Shown here: piece by piece, positions 53,118-56,178 of the stretch
Position numbering within the stretch: the stretch's first letter is position 1
Layout: each line of letters opens with the position of its first letter
Assembly: GCA_035533755.1 (NCBI GenBank)
Contig: DATLTC010000038.1
Location: 1 to 56,178 of the forward strand
Length of the DNA: 56,178 nucleotides
Direction of reading: 5' to 3'
Source of the DNA: Gemmatimonadaceae bacterium
Lineage (GTDB): Bacteria; Gemmatimonadota; Gemmatimonadetes; Gemmatimonadales; Gemmatimonadaceae
Program-made: the position numbers and the translations under genes
The notes under the pieces: generated by a model
Databases searched by the model: none
The model's input: the letters and a program-made list of their open reading frames with translations, nothing else
Told to the model about the DNA's origin: nothing

Positions 53118-53741
53118 TCACTGGCCCACGATCGTCGCGGCCGTGGGTAGCGCCAGCCGCACCCAGTCGGCGTACACCGCGGCCGACGGATGCAGCCCGT
53201 CGCTCGTCACCTGCGTCTCGTCGCCTGCGGCGCGCCGGGAGCTGGGGGTCACGTCCACGTAGCGCGCCCCTGCCCGCGAGGCTTCGGCGCGGTTCACGGC
53301 ATTGAAGGCGTCGATGGCCGTCGCGATCGCGGCCCCGTCGCGCCCCTCGGCGAACGGCGTGACCCCCCAGTCGGGGAGCGACACCACGATCACGCGCCCC
53401 GCGTGGCCGCCGGCCAGGGCGACGGCCCGGGCCAGCAGCGGCGCGAATCGCGAGGCGTATTCGGCCGCCGACGCTCCCCGGAACTGGTCGTTCACGCCGA
53501 TCAGGAGCGACACGAGCGCGCACCGGCCCGCCGGGTTTGCCGCATCGATTCCGGCGGACAGCTCATCGCACGTCCACCCGGAGCGGGCCACGAGTTCCGG
53601 ACCGGCAATCGCCAGCCCCCGCGCGCGGAGCGCGGCTGCGAGCTGGTTGGGCCACCGCGCGTCGGCGGCCACGCCTTCGCCGATCGTGTACGAGTCGCCG
53701 AGCGCGAGATAACGCGCCGCGATGCCAGCCGGTTGGGTCAT
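53118..53741 (-). CDS. SGNH/GDSL hydrolase
   Basis: Esterase/lipase-like SGNH enzyme of 207 residues with no signal peptide. Block I Leu-Gly-Asp-Ser-Tyr-Thr (catalytic Ser), Block III Gly-Val-Asn-Asp-Gln, and Block V Asp-Gly-Leu-His-Pro-Ser (catalytic Asp and His) are all present. The substrate is unknown; relatives include acyl-CoA thioesterase-like and arylesterase-like members. Convergent with the GNAT-like gene, 13 bases between stops. Confidence 0.88.
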   Translation of the reverse strand: MTQPAGIAARYLALGDSYTIGEGVAADARWPNQLAAALRARGLAIAGPELVARSGWTCDELSAGIDAANPAGRCALVSLLIGVNDQFRGASAAEYASRFAPLLARAVALAGGHAGRVIVVSLPDWGVTPFAEGRDGAAIATAIDAFNAVNRAEASRAGARYVDVTPSSRRAAGDETQVTSDGLHPSAAVYADWVRLALPTAATIVGQ

Positions 53742-53770
53742 CGTGCGCCCAACGCTAGCGAGGGAGCACG

Positions 53771-53807
53771 AAAAAGGCGACCGGGATCGCGAAGGAGCCC
53801 GGCCGCC
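53771..53807 (-). terminator. intrinsic terminator of the anti-sigma gene
   Basis: Minus strand stem GGCGGCCGGG pairs with CCCGGTCGCC (one G-U pair) around a 12-base loop, followed by TTTTT (complement of 53771-53775). It lies 24 bases past the anti-sigma stop. Confidence 0.78.
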
Positions 53808-53831
53808 TGATTCGGTCGCCGAGACGAATGC

Positions 53832-54263
53832 TCAGCGCACGATCAACGCGGTGACGATGGACGCGGCCGCGACCAGCGCGGCGCCGACCAGCAATGCCGC
53901 GGTCGGTGTGACCACGAACTCGCGGCGATACCAGGGCGTGATCATCGAGGCCGGCGCGTGCGTGGGGAGCGCGGCCATGATCTGCGCTTCCACGTGCTGC
54001 GGCGTCCGCAGGCGGCGCACTCGCGCCATCTCGACGTCCAACCCACGCCAGAACTCCACGTCCTTCGAAGCATCAGTCTTGCGCACGGCAGCCTCCGGCA
54101 GCTCCCCATCCAACCACGCATGTACGGGCGCGGCGAGAGGGCGTTCCGCCTGCGGACCCAACGGCACTTCACGATCGATGAGTGGGCGCGCCGGTTCGTC
54201 CTTCGTCGGACGCTTCTGGACGTCGCGCGTGAGACCAGACTCGGGGTTCAGGTCGTCGTACAT
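53832..54263 (-). CDS. putative anti-sigma factor
   Basis: 143 residues, one TM helix at the C-terminus (about 118-140). The N-terminal cytosolic part contains His-Ala-Trp-Leu-Asp-Gly-Glu-Leu-Pro-Glu, like the sigma-binding start of anti-sigma factors. There is no His-x3-Cys-x2-Cys ZAS zinc motif, so it is not a thiol-sensing ZAS type. It follows the ECF sigma gene by 2 bases. Likely sequesters that sigma factor at the membrane. Confidence 0.72.
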   Translation of the reverse strand: MYDDLNPESGLTRDVQKRPTKDEPARPLIDREVPLGPQAERPLAAPVHAWLDGELPEAAVRKTDASKDVEFWRGLDVEMARVRRLRTPQHVEAQIMAALPTHAPASMITPWYRREFVVTPTAALLVGAALVAAASIVTALIVR

Positions 54264-54265
54264 GG

Positions 54266-54850
54266 TCAGGCGTACTTCTCCTCAAGTAGGGCCTGGAGCG
54301 CTTCGCGTGCACGGTGCACTCGCATCTTCAACGCTCCCACCGTTGTGCCGAGCAAATCCGCCATCTCCTCGTACGAGCGCCCTTCCACGTGTTTCATGAT
54401 GAACGCCTCCCGCAACGAGGCGGGCAGCGACGCCAGTGCACGATCCAGGTCCGAGCGCAGTTCCGTTCGATCCAGTTCCTCATCAGGGGTCGCGTGCTGC
54501 GAGGGTTGATCATCCTCCTCGTAGCTCAGATGCGACCGCCGAATATTCTTCAGCCAGTCCTTGCAGCCATTCGCAACGATCCGAAACACCCACGCGTCGA
54601 ACCGGCCCCGCACCTCGGAGAGGTGCTGGTATGCCTTGATGAAAGAGAGCTGGAGGATGTCTTCCGCGACATCCGGGCTCCCTGTCATGCACAGCGCGTG
54701 GCGATACAGCGGGTCGCTGTACCGGGTGATCAACAGCCGGAATGCGTCGCGTTTGCCCGCGAGCACCTGCTGAATGACCAGTTGATCAGACGCGTCCTGA
54801 TCAACGACCGAGGGTGTCTCCGTCGTCTTCACGACGATAGAGTAATGCAC
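54266..54850 (-). CDS. ECF-family RNA polymerase sigma factor
   Basis: 194 residues. Region 2 runs about 25-95 (Arg-Asp-Ala-Phe-Arg-Leu-Leu, Tyr-Arg-His-Ala, Ala-Glu-Asp-Ile-Leu-Gln, with Ala-Trp-Val-Phe-Arg-Ile). Region 4 runs about 135-190 (Leu-Pro-Ala-Ser-Leu-Arg-Glu-Ala, Tyr-Glu-Glu-Met-Ala-Asp-Leu-Leu-Gly). There is no region 3, as in ECF sigmas. The GTG start at 54850 has a GGGGAA site upstream. It probably drives its own operon and stress or envelope genes. Confidence 0.9.
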   Translation of the reverse strand: MHYSIVVKTTETPSVVDQDASDQLVIQQVLAGKRDAFRLLITRYSDPLYRHALCMTGSPDVAEDILQLSFIKAYQHLSEVRGRFDAWVFRIVANGCKDWLKNIRRSHLSYEEDDQPSQHATPDEELDRTELRSDLDRALASLPASLREAFIMKHVEGRSYEEMADLLGTTVGALKMRVHRAREALQALLEEKYA

Positions 54851-54910
54851 TTTCCCCAGTTGGAACAGGGAGCGACACCCACTCCGAGACCGGCACCGGA
54901 TGTCACGCCT

Positions 54911-56047
54911 TCAAGACGAAATGAGGGACGGGGAGGTAACGCCGGGCCCCGGGAGCCCCGGATCGCCGAACGAGGCCCACCCGTTGGCCCGCACCAGCGC
55001 CCCATGTTCGTCCAACCGCGGCGGCGGACGGCGCACACTGCCCCCCACGCTCGAAGGAACGCCGAAAAGCGCCGATGCCCCCGCCGTTTCCGAGAGCACC
55101 TCTAATACTGTTCTAACAACGCCCGTGGGAACGCCGGTATCGGTGAGCACGCCCTGCCAGTGCGCCGCGGGGCGCTCACCCACGCGCGCCGCGATCGCGC
55201 TCACGACGCGCACCCGATGCTCCAACCGCCCCGCGTTGGTGGCGAGACGGGGATCGTCCGCCAGCTCGGCCAACTCGAGCGCGCCCACGCACTGCTTCCA
55301 TTGCGCGTCGCTCCCCACGGCGATGACCAGAGCACGGTCGGCAGCGCGGAAGAGTTGGTACGGGACGAGATTCGGGTGCGCGTTGCCCCAGCGTGCGGCG
55401 TCCTTGCCCGAAACGAGCACGTTCTGCGCCACGTTCCCCAGCGCCGCCACGGCGCTCTCGGCCAGCGACGTGAAGATCCGGCGCCCGACGCCGCTGCCGG
55501 AACGCGCCACGAGCGCACCCAGCACCGCGATCGCCGTGTCCTTGCCCGCTAGGACATCTGCCAGCGCCACGCCGACTTTCATGGGATCGCCGCCCGGCTC
55601 TCCCGTGATGGCCATCCACCCCGATTCGGCCTGGGTGACGAAGTCGTATCCCGGACGCGTGCTCTCGCGGCCGAATCCCGTGATCGTGCACCAGATGAGC
55701 CGGCGGTGGGCCACGACGAGCGCCTCGGGATCGATTCCCCGCCGCTCCAGCGCCCCGCGGCGGAAGTTGTCGATCACGACGTCCGCCTCACTGATGAGAC
55801 GCCGCAACAGGTCAATGTCGTCGGGACGGTCGAGGTCCACCGCCACGCTCAGTTTGTTGCGGTTGACGCTCAGGAAGTAGGCGCTCTCCCCGCGCTCGTC
55901 AAACGGGGGCCCCCATCCGCGAGTCTCATCGCCCTGACCCGCACGCTCCACCTTGATCACGTCGGCACCAAGGTCGGCCAGCAGCATGGATGAGAGCGGC
56001 CCGGCAAGTACTCTGGAAAGATCGAGTATTTTTAGTCCAGTGAGCAT
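54911..56047 (-). CDS. CaiB/BaiF-family CoA-transferase (class III)
   Basis: Moves CoA between carboxylic acids. 378 residues. N-terminal Leu-Lys-Ile-Leu-Asp-Leu-Ser-Arg-Val-Leu-Ala-Gly-Pro and Ala-Asp-Leu-Gly-Ala-Asp-Val-Ile-Lys-Val-Glu are typical; the catalytic Asp is Asp164 in Ala-Leu-Ala-Asp-Val-Leu-Ala-Gly. Substrate acid unknown. The 131 bases upstream to the window end are AT-richer than the rest and likely hold its promoter; no gene is seen there. Confidence 0.9.
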   Translation of the reverse strand: MLTGLKILDLSRVLAGPLSSMLLADLGADVIKVERAGQGDETRGWGPPFDERGESAYFLSVNRNKLSVAVDLDRPDDIDLLRRLISEADVVIDNFRRGALERRGIDPEALVVAHRRLIWCTITGFGRESTRPGYDFVTQAESGWMAITGEPGGDPMKVGVALADVLAGKDTAIAVLGALVARSGSGVGRRIFTSLAESAVAALGNVAQNVLVSGKDAARWGNAHPNLVPYQLFRAADRALVIAVGSDAQWKQCVGALELAELADDPRLATNAGRLEHRVRVVSAIAARVGERPAAHWQGVLTDTGVPTGVVRTVLEVLSETAGASALFGVPSSVGGSVRRPPPRLDEHGALVRANGWASFGDPGLPGPGVTSPSLISS

Positions 56048-56178
56048 ATTATGGCCTGAATATGGCTGTATAGTGTTGCTAATTTAGCTCGTTTCAGTCG
56101 GATCTCGACACGCGCTCAGATGCGCTGAAATGGCGCCGGCATCCTTGCATAGCTGTCGAAAAATCATATACTTGCGGC

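Noticed and set aside
56048-56178. Attachment site or mobile-element edge in the AT-rich window end
   Set aside because: No repeat, integrase or tRNA is visible; it is probably just the promoter region of the CoA-transferase.

Overview
The window is a GC-rich bacterial chromosome segment carrying 45 protein genes at high density. There is no gene-free stretch longer than about 250 bases. I see no rRNA, tRNA, CRISPR array, insertion sequence or phage gene. The gene mix points to an aerobic Gram-negative member of Gemmatimonadota or a close relative. The signs are an orphan ADOP/FtsX permease, a VPS10/BNR-repeat secreted protein, an IorAB-type molybdo-hydroxylase, Er-VIT, TPR and PDZ lipoproteins, and a Gly-His-Pro-Glu-Val-Tyr type cytochrome c oxidase. 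The phylum is inferred from family content and base composition, not from a marker-gene tree.

Layout. 1-11.2 kb is mostly envelope: a TPR lipoprotein, the ADOP permease, an M30-like metallopeptidase lipoprotein, a sortilin-like BNR protein and an exported molybdopterin/2Fe-2S dehydrogenase pair. 11.4-14.5 kb holds an exported amidohydrolase, then pyrE overlapping a PLP-dependent threonine dehydratase. 14.5-17 kb (minus strand) has a NamZ-type muramidase and a two-PDZ protein. 17.2-19.6 kb has an Er-VIT iron transporter, a small outer-membrane protein and a 4'-phosphopantetheinyl transferase. 19.6-27.5 kb has leuS, a chemoreceptor, a class V aminotransferase overlapping a channel/TrkA gene, and an exported glycosylasparaginase-family enzyme.

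27.6-29.9 kb carries the most unusual gene: an aspartate ammonia-lyase with an N-terminal cyclic-nucleotide-binding-like domain. It is divergent from the asparaginase gene, so asparagine to aspartate to fumarate plus ammonia may be handled by adjacent genes. 30-34.3 kb is coxB-coxA-coxC-coxD. 34.3-37.2 kb has a NagX/HGSNAT-like membrane acyltransferase and a PBP4-type carboxypeptidase. 37.3-44 kb has a saccharopine-dehydrogenase-like enzyme, a CoA-binding protein, a Ser/Thr kinase overlapping an M1 aminopeptidase, and a diguanylate cyclase overlapping a second PLP dehydratase.

44.1-56.2 kb has gyrA, a membrane protein with MscS-type TM repeats, a mini zinc-ribbon protein, a zinc-type alcohol dehydrogenase, sucB and lpd (2-oxoacid dehydrogenase E2 and E3), an ECF sigma/anti-sigma pair and a CaiB/BaiF CoA-transferase.

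Recurring features are 4-base ATGA/GTGA stop-start overlaps (five gene pairs), convergent pairs with only 3-13 bases between stops and small palindromes over them, and an 8-base tandem repeat (GTAGGACG) at two distant loci. The leading candidate for a novel system is the regulator-domain/aspartase fusion. The channel with a non-canonical selectivity filter and the 8-base repeat family come next.
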